From NCBI RefSeq assembly GCF_024171945.1, contig NZ_JAMTCR010000002.1, forward strand, positions 248,001 through 312,000: 64,000 nt of DNA. Reading direction: 5' to 3'. Below the pieces are notes generated by a model. That model did not search any database and was not told the origin of the DNA. It saw only the letters and a list, made by a program, of their open reading frames with translations. This document shows positions 1 to 8,607 of the stretch, in pieces (position 1 is the stretch's first letter; every line of letters begins with the position of its first letter). This stretch comes from Actinokineospora globicatena (GTDB lineage: Bacteria; Actinomycetota; Actinomycetes; Mycobacteriales; Pseudonocardiaceae). A program made the translations under genes and the position numbers.

Positions 1-1245
1 TCGGTGGCGTCTGGGGTTGCGCATGTGTTCTACCCGCGAGCGGACGAGGCGGTGTGTACGGCGGCGTTGTTGCTAGAGGTGGATCCGATCACGCTGGCTA
101 AGAGCCGGCCGGGTAGCACCTATGTCGACGATCGTCCCTATGCGTCTGGGTCGTTGATGGCAGTTGCGATCGGGACGGTGTTTCGGACCGCGATGAACGG
201 GCGTTGCGATGCGCGGCCGGAGTTGGCGCAAACGGCGATCCCGTTGAGCATCCACCTGCCCTCGGTGGCCATCCAGGGTGCCGATGACCTCGCCGAGCGG
301 TTGTTCGGGCCGTTGGGGTGGCACGTTGAGTGCGCTCCCGTGGCGTTGGACCCGGAGTTCCCCGCGTGGGGCAATTCGCGGTTCGTCAGCCTGCGGTTGA
401 CCGGCGAGCACCGGTTGGCCGACGCGTTGCGGCACCTCTACGTGATGTTGCCGGTGCTCGACGACACGAAGCATTACTGGGTCGGCGAGGAGGAAGTTGC
501 GAAGTTGGTCCGCGCGGGTGGCGAGTGGTTGACCACCCACCCCGAGCGGGAGTTCGTGAGCCGCCGGTACCTCGCCCACCAGCGCGGGTACGTGCGCAGC
601 GCGCTGTCCGCCCTCGACGGGACCATCCCCGACGAGGAGCCCCGGACGAACCGGCCGCTGGCGGTGGTTCGGGCCGAGGCCGTGGTCGCCGCGTTGCGCG
701 AGGTCGGGGCCCGCCGGGTGCTCGACCTGGGGTGCGGCGGCGGCGCGTTGCTGGAGCGACTGGTCGCGGACACCTCGTTCACCGAGATCGTCGGCACCGA
801 CGTCTCGGCGGGAGCGTTGGACGCGGCCGAGCGCAGGCTCGCCAAGCTGCCGGACCGAGCCAGGTCGCGCGTCGCGTTGCGGCACTCGTCGTTGACCTAC
901 ACCGATCCCGAGTTGGCCGGGTTCGACGCGGCCGTCCTGATGGAGGTCGTCGAGCACGTCGACCCGCCGCGACTGCCCGCGGTGGAACGGGTCGTGTTCG
1001 GTGTCGCCAAACCCACGCATGTCGTCGTGACCACGCCGAACGTCGAGTACAACCCTTTGCTGGGCGAGCAGAAGTCCCGGCACCCGGACCACCGTTTCGA
1101 ATGGACCCGGGCGGAGTTCCAGGACTGGGCCAACGCCGTGGCCGAGCGCAACGACTACACCGTCCGATTTGGACCCGTCGGACCCGTCGACCCCGACCTG
1201 GGACCAGCGACCCAGCTGGCCGTGTTCAGCAAGAAGGAGGCGTAG
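1..1245 (+). CDS. hen1: RNA 3'-terminal 2'-O-methyltransferase Hen1 (5' partial)
   Basis: Bacterial Hen1 methylates the 2'-OH of the 3'-terminal ribose of cleaved RNA before resealing by Pnkp, which protects the repaired site. The frame is open at the left edge, so the N-terminus lies outside the window; a GTG at 4 is in frame, but the sequence there already looks internal to the family. The C-terminal half is a Rossmann methyltransferase. LDLGCGGG (about residue 239 counted from position 4) is the SAM loop; EVVEH (314-318) and RHPDH (about 359) carry the Glu/Glu/His/His metal ligands. The TAG stop abuts the ATG of pnkp, so the two genes form one transcription unit. Confidence 0.93.
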   Translation, partial: SVASGVAHVFYPRADEAVCTAALLLEVDPITLAKSRPGSTYVDDRPYASGSLMAVAIGTVFRTAMNGRCDARPELAQTAIPLSIHLPSVAIQGADDLAERLFGPLGWHVECAPVALDPEFPAWGNSRFVSLRLTGEHRLADALRHLYVMLPVLDDTKHYWVGEEEVAKLVRAGGEWLTTHPEREFVSRRYLAHQRGYVRSALSALDGTIPDEEPRTNRPLAVVRAEAVVAALREVGARRVLDLGCGGGALLERLVADTSFTEIVGTDVSAGALDAAERRLAKLPDRARSRVALRHSSLTYTDPELAGFDAAVLMEVVEHVDPPRLPAVERVVFGVAKPTHVVVTTPNVEYNPLLGEQKSRHPDHRFEWTRAEFQDWANAVAERNDYTVRFGPVGPVDPDLGPATQLAVFSKKEA

Positions 1246-3756
1246 ATGGACCTCACCATCCCCGACATGGCCTTGGTGGTGCTGATCGGCGCCTCCGGCT
1301 CGGGCAAGTCGACCTTCGCGCGCAAGCACTTCGCGGGCACCCAGGTGCTCTCCAGCGACTTCTTCCGCGGCCTGGTCAGCGACGACGAGAACAACCAGGC
1401 CGCCTCGGCTGAGGCGTTCGACGCGTTGCACTACATCGCAGGCAAACGGCTGCGGGCAGGCCTGGTCACCGTGGTCGACGCGACCAACACCCAGCGCGGC
1501 CCACGGGCGGAGCTGGTGCGACTGGCCAAGGCGCACGACGTGCTGCCGGTCGCGATCGTGTTGGACCTGCCGGAGCAGGTTTGCTTGCGGCGCAACGAGG
1601 CCAGGCCGGACCGCGACTTCGGGGCGCACGTGGTCAAGCGGCACGTGGACGAGCTGCGCCGTTCGGTGCGGTCGCTCAACAAGGAGGGCTTCCGCCGGGT
1701 GCACGTGCTGCGCGGCGAGTCCGAAGTGGACGAGGCGCGCATCGTCGTCGAGCCGCTGCGCAACGACCTGCGTGGCGAGACCGGTCCGTTCGACGTGATC
1801 GGTGACGTGCATGGCTGCCGCGCGGAGCTGGAGGAGTTGCTCGGCGAACTGGGTTACGCCATCGACCGCGACGAGCAGGGACGAGCGGTCGGCGCGGCGC
1901 ACCCGGCTGGGCGGCGCGCGGTCTTCGTCGGCGACCTGGTCGACCGCGGACCGGACACCCCCGGGGTGCTGCGGCTGGCGATGGGCATGGTCGAGTCCGG
2001 TTCGGCGATGGCCGTGTCCGGCAACCACGAGAACAAGCTGCTGCGGGCGTTGCGCGGCAAGCAGGTCACGATGCGGCACGGGCTGGCCGAGTCGCTGGAG
2101 CAGTTGGCGGCCGAGCCACCGGAGTTCGTCGAGCGCGCGACAGCGTTCTGCGACAGCCTGATCGGGCACTACGTGCTCGACGGTGGCGCGCTGGTCGTCG
2201 CCCACGCCGGTCTGCCGGAGCAGTTCCACGGTCGGGCGTCGGGTCGCGTTCGGTCGTTCGCGCTCTACGGCGAGACGACCGGCGAGACCGACGAGTACGG
2301 CCTCCCGGTCCGCTACCCGTGGGCGCAGGACTACCGGGGCCGCGCGATTGTCCTGTATGGACACACACCCGTCCCCGAGGCGGAGTGGATCAACTCGACC
2401 ATGTGCCTGGACACCGGCTGCGTCTTCGGCGGCAAGCTCACCGCGTTGCGCTACCCCGAGCGCGAGCTGGTTTCCGTTGCCGCGCACAAGGTCTGGTACG
2501 AACCGGTGCGCCCGCTGGTGGCACCGCTGCCGGACCGGGAGCCGACCGCGTTGGCGCTGGACGACGTCATGGGCCGCCGGGTCATCGAGACATGGGCGCA
2601 GGGCATGGTGACGGTGCGCGGCGAGCAGTCGGCCGCGGCGCTGGAGGTGATGAGCCGGTTCGCCGTCGACCCGCGCTGGCTGGTGTACCTGCCGCCGACG
2701 ATGGCGCCCGCCGAGACGCACCGCGACGGCGATCTCCTGGAGCACCCCAGGGAGGCGTTCGCCGGGTTCGGGTCGTTGCCGGTGCTGTGCGAGGAGAAGC
2801 ACATGGGCTCGCGGGCCGTCGTACTGGTGACCCGCTCGGCATCCGTCGGCCCGCGCCGGTTCGCGATCGAGGGCGACGGCGCCGTGTACACCCGCACGGG
2901 CCGCCCGTTCTTCGACGAGGAGTCGACGACGACCCTGCTGCACCGGGTCCGCGCGGCGGTCGAGGGCCTGTGGGACGAGCTGGACACCGACTGGCTCTTG
3001 CTCGACGCGGAGTTGTTGCCGTGGAACGCCAAGGCGATGAAGCTGATCACCGGTCAGTTCGCCGCCGTCGGCGCGTCGGCGCACGCCGCGCTACCGAGTG
3101 CCTTGTCCGCACTGGGTTCCGCACTCGACCGGGGTGTGCCGGTGGGCGACCTGTTGTCCCGCACCGAATCGCGGCTGGCCAACGCCTCGGCCTTCCGCGA
3201 CGCCTACCGCCGCTACTGCTGGCCGACGGAGGGCCTGGACGGCGTGCGACTGGCGCCGTTCCAGCTGCTGGCAACCGAAGGAGCGACCTACCACGACAAG
3301 CCGCACGCGTGGCACCTCGCGATCGCCGATCGCCTGCACCAGGCCGACCCCGGCCTGTTCACCCGCACCAAGCGCCTCGCGGTCGACCCGACCGACGCGG
3401 ACTCGGTCGCGGCCGGTGTGGCGTGGTGGGAGTCGATGACCGCGGAGGGCGGCGAGGGCATGGTGGTCAAACCGGCCGCCAACTTCGTCCGGACCGGCCG
3501 CAAGCTGACGCTACCCGGCCTCAAGGTGCGCGGCCGGGACTACCTGCGGGTGGTCTACGGCCCCGACTACACCGACCACCTCGACCGGCTGCGCGACCGC
3601 AAGATCGGTCCGAAGCGCTCCCTAGCCCTGCGCGAGTACGCGTTGGGCCTGGAAGCGCTGGACCGGCTGTCCAGGGCGGAGCCGCTCTGGCGGGTGCACG
3701 AGGCGGTGTTCGGCGTCCTGGCGCTGGAGTCCGAGCCCGTCGACCCCAGGCTCTGA
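1246..3756 (+). CDS. pnkp: Polynucleotide kinase-phosphatase Pnkp
   Basis: Three-domain RNA-repair enzyme of 836 aa, the usual family length. It heals and seals RNA cut by ribotoxins together with Hen1. The N-terminal kinase has the P-loop GASGSGKST (residues 15-23). The central metallophosphoesterase has GDVHG (about 186), GDLVDRG and GNHENK (about 259). The C-terminal adenylyltransferase (ligase-like) domain has EEKHMGS with the nucleotidyl lysine near residue 518. The ATG directly follows the hen1 stop and an AAGGAGG-like Shine-Dalgarno lies inside the hen1 tail, which implies translational coupling. The gene converges on the mca operon with a 12-bp gap. Confidence 0.95.
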   Translation: MDLTIPDMALVVLIGASGSGKSTFARKHFAGTQVLSSDFFRGLVSDDENNQAASAEAFDALHYIAGKRLRAGLVTVVDATNTQRGPRAELVRLAKAHDVLPVAIVLDLPEQVCLRRNEARPDRDFGAHVVKRHVDELRRSVRSLNKEGFRRVHVLRGESEVDEARIVVEPLRNDLRGETGPFDVIGDVHGCRAELEELLGELGYAIDRDEQGRAVGAAHPAGRRAVFVGDLVDRGPDTPGVLRLAMGMVESGSAMAVSGNHENKLLRALRGKQVTMRHGLAESLEQLAAEPPEFVERATAFCDSLIGHYVLDGGALVVAHAGLPEQFHGRASGRVRSFALYGETTGETDEYGLPVRYPWAQDYRGRAIVLYGHTPVPEAEWINSTMCLDTGCVFGGKLTALRYPERELVSVAAHKVWYEPVRPLVAPLPDREPTALALDDVMGRRVIETWAQGMVTVRGEQSAAALEVMSRFAVDPRWLVYLPPTMAPAETHRDGDLLEHPREAFAGFGSLPVLCEEKHMGSRAVVLVTRSASVGPRRFAIEGDGAVYTRTGRPFFDEESTTTLLHRVRAAVEGLWDELDTDWLLLDAELLPWNAKAMKLITGQFAAVGASAHAALPSALSALGSALDRGVPVGDLLSRTESRLANASAFRDAYRRYCWPTEGLDGVRLAPFQLLATEGATYHDKPHAWHLAIADRLHQADPGLFTRTKRLAVDPTDADSVAAGVAWWESMTAEGGEGMVVKPAANFVRTGRKLTLPGLKVRGRDYLRVVYGPDYTDHLDRLRDRKIGPKRSLALREYALGLEALDRLSRAEPLWRVHEAVFGVLALESEPVDPRL

Positions 3757-3768
3757 ACCGAGGACGAC

Positions 3769-4050
3769 CTAGCCCGCCGCGGGCTTCGCCGGGGGTTCCG
3801 CACCCTCAGCGCCCTCGGCGGGCTTGTCGGCGGGCTCGTCGAACGACTCCGGCAACCGCTTGAGGTGCTTGGTCATCGAGCGGACCAGGAACGCGACCGC
3901 GACGAAGAACAGCACCAGGATCAGGAAGCCCAGCGGTGAGGACTTGCCGAAGTCCTCACCCTGGCCGCCGGGGTCGGCAGGCTTGGGCGGCTCGGTCTGC
4001 ACCTGGGCGAGGGTGACCGGGAAGTCCGGCCCGAGCGTCAACGCGGTCAC
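3769..4050 (-). CDS. Small single-pass membrane protein downstream of mca
   Basis: A 93-aa protein with one hydrophobic segment (about residues 39-57) and a charged, Pro/Ala/Glu-rich C-terminal tail. The GTG start overlaps the mca stop as GTGA (4047-4050), so translation is coupled to mca. M. tuberculosis has a small uncharacterised membrane protein gene (Rv1083) in the same place after mca (Rv1082), which supports a real, conserved gene. The function is unknown; a role in presenting Mca at the membrane would be speculation. Confidence 0.8.
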   Translation of the reverse strand: MTALTLGPDFPVTLAQVQTEPPKPADPGGQGEDFGKSSPLGFLILVLFFVAVAFLVRSMTKHLKRLPESFDEPADKPAEGAEGAEPPAKPAAG

Positions 4051-4928
4051 AGCGCGGCCTTCTCCCGCAGCCCGGAGAACAGGTCGTCCTCCGGCAGCGT
4101 GCTGTCGACCAGGGACCGGACCAGCTCGTACTCCTCGTACGGCCACACCGTGCGCTGCAGGTCGAGCGGCACGGCGAACCAGCGGCTGTTCGGGTCGATC
4201 TGGGTGGCGTGCGCGAGCAGGGCGGCGTCGCGGACCTCGAAGTACTCCGCGCACTCGACCCGGCTGGTGACCCGGTGGGCGAGGTCGCCGCGCTCGGCTG
4301 GCCAGTTCTCCAGCCACTCCGCGTACGGCGACTCCAGGCCGCGCTCGAGCAGCGCCTCGTGGATGGCGACCAGCCGGGCGCGGCTGAACCCGTGCGAGTA
4401 GTAGAGCTTCAGCGGCTGCCACGGCTCACCCGCCTCCGGGTGCAGGTCCGGCTCACCGGCGGCGTCGAACGCGGCGATGGAGACCTCGTGGCAGCGGATG
4501 TGGTCGGGGTGCGGGTAGCCGCCGTTCTCGTCGTAGGTGATGACGACGTGCGGGCGGAACTCGCGGATCGCCTTGACCAGCGGCGGCACCGACTCCTCCA
4601 GCGGCACCAGGGCGAAGCAGCCCTCGGGCAGCGGCGGCAGCGGGTCGCCCTCGGGCAGACCGGAGTCGACGAAGCCGAGCCAGCGGTGCTCGACGCCGAG
4701 GATCTCGGCGGCCTTGGCCATCTCGGCGCGGCGGACACCGGCGATGTCGGCGGTGACCTCGGGCCGGTCCATGGCCGGGTTGAGGATGTCCCCGCGCTCC
4801 CCGCCGGTGCAGGTGACCACCATGACCTCGTGCCCCTCGGCGACGTACTTGGCCATGGTGGCCGCGCCCTTGCTCGACTCGTCGTCGGGGTGGGCGTGCA
4901 CGGCCATCAAACGCAGCTTCTCGGACAT
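4047..4928 (-). CDS. mca: Mycothiol S-conjugate amidase Mca
   Basis: Zinc amidase of 293 aa that cleaves mycothiol S-conjugates to a mercapturic acid and GlcN-Ins, detoxifying electrophiles and some antibiotics. The PIG-L/LmbE-type metal motif AHPDDES is at residues 12-18 and HPDH at 140-143; together these supply the zinc ligands. Length and the start MSEKLRL match the family. A strong GAGGAGG ribosome site lies just upstream. Mca is preferred over the paralogue MshB because of overall length and the Rv1080c-Rv1083-like neighbourhood. Its presence implies that the organism makes mycothiol. Confidence 0.93.
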   Translation of the reverse strand: MSEKLRLMAVHAHPDDESSKGAATMAKYVAEGHEVMVVTCTGGERGDILNPAMDRPEVTADIAGVRRAEMAKAAEILGVEHRWLGFVDSGLPEGDPLPPLPEGCFALVPLEESVPPLVKAIREFRPHVVITYDENGGYPHPDHIRCHEVSIAAFDAAGEPDLHPEAGEPWQPLKLYYSHGFSRARLVAIHEALLERGLESPYAEWLENWPAERGDLAHRVTSRVECAEYFEVRDAALLAHATQIDPNSRWFAVPLDLQRTVWPYEEYELVRSLVDSTLPEDDLFSGLREKAAL

Positions 4929-5055
4929 GGTCCTCCTCGGCCCCTCCTGGAACGTGGTCCCGCTCACGGCGGATACTCGACCCGAACAGCGCAACGCGCC
5001 GGGCCGGGACCATTGTTCCCGCCTGCTGGACCACCCGGGTGAGGAGGCCCCCGCT

Positions 5056-5496
5056 ATGACCGCTGCCGGTCGCACACCGCCAGAGGGCCGCTACGGCGCG
5101 CGCAAGGCGCCGCGCTCCAAGCGCACGGCCGTGGTGCTGGTGGTCCTGGGCCTCGCGGCGGGCATCGTGGTGGCGTTCCTCGGCTACCAGAACCTGGGCA
5201 CCGCGCCCATCGAGGCCGAGCGCACGGCGTTCAACGGGGAGCCCGGCAACCGGATGCGGATGACCTTCGACGTGACCAGGACCACCCCGGAGCGGGCGGC
5301 GGTGTGCGTGGTGCGGGTGCGCGGCATCGACGGGTCGGAGACCGGGCGCAAGGAGGTCTACATCGCGCCGGGGCAAGACTCCGTGCGGATGACGACCACC
5401 ATCGCGAGCAGCGGCGAACCGGTCACCGCGGACGTTTTCGGCTGCTCGTACCAGGTGCCCGCTTACCTGTCCACAGCCCAGCCGCCAACGGGGTGA
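5056..5496 (+). CDS. DUF4307 membrane protein
   Basis: A 146-aa protein with a basic N-terminus, one transmembrane helix (about residues 23-45) and an extracytoplasmic beta-rich domain containing two cysteines (CVVRV and GCSY). It corresponds in position and layout to M. tuberculosis Rv1081c, a DUF4307 protein divergent from mca and next to greA. A GAGGAGG site 8 nt upstream supports the ATG at 5056. No enzymatic motif is visible and the role is unknown. Confidence 0.85.
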   Translation: MTAAGRTPPEGRYGARKAPRSKRTAVVLVVLGLAAGIVVAFLGYQNLGTAPIEAERTAFNGEPGNRMRMTFDVTRTTPERAAVCVVRVRGIDGSETGRKEVYIAPGQDSVRMTTTIASSGEPVTADVFGCSYQVPAYLSTAQPPTG

Positions 5497-5572
5497 ACTC
5501 CACCCAGGATCAGGGCATATCAGGCAATTCAGACGTTATAGCACGTGTGTTCGTGGTACGCTGGTAGACCTG

Positions 5573-5600
5573 CACGGCCCCTAGGAGGGCCGTGTTTTTT
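5573..5600 (+). terminator. Intrinsic terminator in front of greA
   Basis: Perfect 8-bp stem CACGGCCC / GGGCCGTG with a 6-nt loop, followed by six T residues. It lies between the DUF4307 gene and greA. A TANNNT-type box (TACGCT, 5557-5562) sits just upstream. If that is the greA promoter, the hairpin belongs to the greA leader and would act as an attenuator instead of ending DUF4307. Confidence 0.8.
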
Positions 5601-5677
5601 CCATTCCAGGCGCACCACGAGGCCTGGTTTGCCGGCCTGTGACCACGGGCCCGGAGTACGACGAGGAGTTGGTGACC

Positions 5678-6166
5678 GTGAGCGACACCCAGGTGACCTG
5701 GTTGACCCAGGAGGCCTACAACCGGCTCAAGAACGAGCTCGACGAGCTGATTGAGAACCGCCCGGTCATCGCGCAGAAGATCAACACCAGCCGCGAGGAG
5801 GGTGACCTCAAGGAGAACGGCGGGTACCACGCCGCTCGCGAGGAGCAGGGCCAGCAGGAGGCCCGCATCCGCCACCTCCAGGAGCTGCTGCGCGGCGCGA
5901 AGGTCGGCGAGGCGCCCGCCAACGACGGCATCGCCGAGCCCGGGATGGTGCTGACCGTCCGCTACGACGGCGACGACGACGAAGAGGTCTTCCTGCTGGC
6001 GACCCGCGAGGAGGGCGGCGAGGGCGAGCTGGAGGTCTACTCCCCCGAGTCCCCGCTCGGCCGCGCGCTGCTCGGTGCCAAGGAGGGCGAGACCCGCGAG
6101 TACGAGCTCCCCAACGGCAAGACCCAGAAGGTCACCCTGACCAGGGCGGTCCCGTACGGCGGCTGA
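5678..6166 (+). CDS. greA: Transcription elongation factor GreA
   Basis: GreA rescues backtracked RNA polymerase by stimulating transcript cleavage. The 162-aa product is the normal length. The N-terminal coiled coil carries the tip acidic pair in [16 protein letters not shown], and the C-terminal FKBP-like domain ends in the GreA-typical KTQKVTL segment. The GTG at 5678 is chosen over the in-frame GTG at 5639 because GAGGAG lies 9 nt before it and family members start at this point. Gene order with DUF4307 and mca matches M. tuberculosis Rv1080c-Rv1082. Confidence 0.95.
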   Translation: MSDTQVTWLTQEAYNRLKNELDELIENRPVIAQKINTSREEGDLKENGGYHAAREEQGQQEARIRHLQELLRGAKVGEAPANDGIAEPGMVLTVRYDGDDDEEVFLLATREEGGEGELEVYSPESPLGRALLGAKEGETREYELPNGKTQKVTLTRAVPYGG

Positions 6167-6186
6167 CACAAGCCACAGCAACAGCG

Positions 6187-6222
6187 AGACGGCCACCCCA
6201 CGTGCCGATGGGGTGGCCGTCT
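6187..6222 (+). terminator. greA terminator
   Basis: A 14-bp perfect stem (6187-6200 with 6209-6222) with an 8-nt loop, followed by TTGTTGTG, 20 bp after the greA stop. It lies between convergent greA and the thiolase gene. Confidence 0.85.
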
Positions 6223-6321
6223 TGTTGTGTCAGGGCAACCGCTCGGACCCGACGGTGCCAAGCCGGGAACGATGCCGGGCGGCGACGAGGGGGCGGGCGG
6301 CGGGAGGGGAGTTAGACAGAT

Positions 6322-7542
6322 TTAGCTCAACCGCTCCAGGACCATGGCCATGCCCTGGCCGCCGCCGACGCACATGGTCTCCAGGCCGAACTGCTTGTCG
6401 TGCCACTGCAGCGAGTTGATCAGGGTGGTGGCGATCCTGGCGCCGGTCATGCCGAACGGGTGGCCGACCGCGATGGCGCCGCCGTTGACGTTGAGCCGGT
6501 CCTCGTCCACGCCCAGTTCCCGCGCCGACGGGATGACCTGGGCGGCGAACGCCTCGTTGATCTCGACCAGGTCGATGTCCGAGATGGACAGCCCGGCGCG
6601 CGCGAGCGCCTGCCGGGACGCCTCGACCGGCCCGAGGCCCATGATCTCCGGGGACAGCCCGGACACCCCGGTGGACACGATGCGCGCCAGCGGCGTCAAC
6701 CCCAGCTCGGCGGCCTTGCGGTCGGACATGATCACCAGCGCCGCCGCGCCGTCGTTGAGCGGGCAGCAGTTGCCCGCGGTGACCCGGCCGTCGGGGCGGA
6801 ACACCGGCTTGAGGGTGGCCGTCTTCTCGTAGGTGATCCCGGCGCGCGGACCGTCGTCGGTCTCCACGACGCGACCGTCCGGGAGGGTCACCGGGGTGAT
6901 CTCCCTGGCCCAGAAGCCGCTCTCGATGGCCTGCTCGGCGCGGTTCTGCGAGCGAACGCCGAAGTGGTCCATCTCCTCGCGGGTGATCCCCTTGGCCAGC
7001 GCCAGGTTCTCCGCGGTCTGGCCCATGGCGATGTAGGCGTTGGGCACCCGGCCGTCGAGCCGGGGGTCGTGCCACTCGTCGGCGCCGGACTCGGCGACCG
7101 CGGCGGTGCGCGCCTCGGCCTCGGCGAAGATCGGGTTGTGCGTGTCGGGCCAGGAGTCGGAGCTGCCCTTGGCGAAGCGCGAGACGGCTTCCACGCCCGC
7201 GGAGATGAAGACCTCGCCCTCGCCCGCCTTGATCGCGTGCAGCGCCATCCGCGTGGTCTGCAGCGAGGAGGCGCAGTAGCGGGTGACGGTGCAGGCGGGC
7301 AGCGAGTCGTAGCCGAGCAGCACCGCGACGACGCGGCCCATGTTGTTGCCCTGCTCGCCGCCGGGCAGGCCGCAGCCGAGCATGAGGTCGTCGATGTCCG
7401 CGGGGTCGAGCGCGGGCACCCGGTCCAGGGCGGCGCGGACCATCTGCGCGGTCAGGTCGTCGGGTCGGATGTCGACCAGCGAACCCTTGCCCGCCCGGCC
7501 GATCGGCGAGCGGACAGCGGAGACGATGACTGCCTCTGGCAT
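6322..7542 (-). CDS. Acetyl-CoA C-acetyltransferase (thiolase)
   Basis: Thiolase of 406 aa that interconverts acetoacetyl-/3-ketoacyl-CoA and acetyl-CoA. The nucleophilic cysteine is in RYCASSLQ (Cys90), the active-site histidine in GGAIAVGHPFG, and the second cysteine in CVGGGQGMA near the C-terminus. AAGGAG precedes the ATG at 7542. It corresponds in position to M. tuberculosis fadA3 (Rv1074c), next to an exported SGNH esterase (Rv1075c). Whether it works mainly in fatty acid or amino acid breakdown cannot be read from the sequence. Confidence 0.93.
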   Translation of the reverse strand: MPEAVIVSAVRSPIGRAGKGSLVDIRPDDLTAQMVRAALDRVPALDPADIDDLMLGCGLPGGEQGNNMGRVVAVLLGYDSLPACTVTRYCASSLQTTRMALHAIKAGEGEVFISAGVEAVSRFAKGSSDSWPDTHNPIFAEAEARTAAVAESGADEWHDPRLDGRVPNAYIAMGQTAENLALAKGITREEMDHFGVRSQNRAEQAIESGFWAREITPVTLPDGRVVETDDGPRAGITYEKTATLKPVFRPDGRVTAGNCCPLNDGAAALVIMSDRKAAELGLTPLARIVSTGVSGLSPEIMGLGPVEASRQALARAGLSISDIDLVEINEAFAAQVIPSARELGVDEDRLNVNGGAIAVGHPFGMTGARIATTLINSLQWHDKQFGLETMCVGGGQGMAMVLERLS

Positions 7543-7625
7543 GGCGGGTGCTCCTTCGCGGTAGGTCGTCCAGCACGACACCGCTGAGGTTACCCACAGG
7601 TAACTCACCCGTGGAGCCACGCTGC

Positions 7626-8438
7626 TCAGCCGGGTGTCACCGCACTGTGGCACACCCCGGCCACCGCGCACAGTGGGGCGAGGATCACGCTCGCCGCCAG
7701 GCCGTACCCGGCGCCGTTGGGGTGGAACCGGTCCGGGCTGAACAGCTCGTCCGGCCTGCGCGCGAAGTGCCGCGACACCAGCGTCATGGGCACCACCGCC
7801 GCGCCGCTGCCCGCCAGCTCGCGGGCCTGGGCCCGGCCGAGCGCCAGGCTCCAGCGCTGGGCGAGCGAGCGCAGCGGCTGCGGGATCGGGCGGACCGCGC
7901 CCAGGTCGGGGCAGGTGCCGACGACGACCCCGGTACCGGCCGCGACCAGCCGCCGGACCTGCTGGCCGAGGAGCTCCGCGCACGCGTTGACGCCGAGCCG
8001 GGCTGTCACGTCGTTGCCGCCGACCATGACCACCGCGGCCTTCGGCGGGTCTAACAGTGCGCGATCGATCTGATCGGCGAGGTGGGTACTACGGGAACCG
8101 ACGACGGCGTAGGTCGTGAGCTGCACCGGTCGGTTGGACTCTTCAGCCAATCCCTTCGCGAGCTGCACGCCGGGTAGAGCTTCCGGTGACTCCGCACCCA
8201 GCCCCGCGGCGGTGGAGTCACCGAAGATTCCGAAGGTAAGAGGGTCGGTGACGGTTAGAGGGCCAGAGCCGTCGGGTAGGTAACCGCCGTCCGCGTTGAA
8301 AGGCAGGTCCCGGGGTACACCGATGACGCTGCGCGCCTGCCGGGACTGCGACTGCAGCAGCGTGTACGCCGCGCCGGACAGGCCGCCCACGGAGCCCGCC
8401 GCGACAGCGGCCACCCAGAGCCCACGGATCCACAACAT
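7626..8438 (-). CDS. Exported SGNH/GDSL hydrolase
   Basis: Esterase/lipase-like protein of 270 aa. An N-terminal hydrophobic segment (residues 2-27) acts as signal anchor. GDST (Ser75) is block I of the SGNH fold, GGND is block III, and DRFHPN near the C-terminus holds the catalytic Asp/His. The ATG at 8438 is preferred because GGAGGGGG precedes it. It occupies the place of M. tuberculosis Rv1075c. Its Leu codon at 8052-8054 is TTA, rare in this GC context. Substrate is unknown; cell-envelope esters are plausible. Confidence 0.88.
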   Translation of the reverse strand: MLWIRGLWVAAVAAGSVGGLSGAAYTLLQSQSRQARSVIGVPRDLPFNADGGYLPDGSGPLTVTDPLTFGIFGDSTAAGLGAESPEALPGVQLAKGLAEESNRPVQLTTYAVVGSRSTHLADQIDRALLDPPKAAVVMVGGNDVTARLGVNACAELLGQQVRRLVAAGTGVVVGTCPDLGAVRPIPQPLRSLAQRWSLALGRAQARELAGSGAAVVPMTLVSRHFARRPDELFSPDRFHPNGAGYGLAASVILAPLCAVAGVCHSAVTPG

Positions 8439-8607
8439 CGCCTGCCCCCCTCCGACCAAAGGTGACTGTCTTAGACCTATCGCCGTCTTCGACCTCCTCT
8501 TTACCAAACGCGGCGATTACTTCGCCGCCGCTGGAGCCGGGATACGCTCCCCCACGAGCAGGTCAACGACGCGAACCCCCAACGCGACCCCACGAAGGAG
8601 CCCCTCG

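Noticed and set aside
73-3084. A 1003-aa open frame on the minus strand across hen1 and pnkp
   Set aside because: It is antisense to two genes with clear catalytic motifs and has the Arg/Gly/Val-rich composition of a shadow frame in GC-rich DNA.
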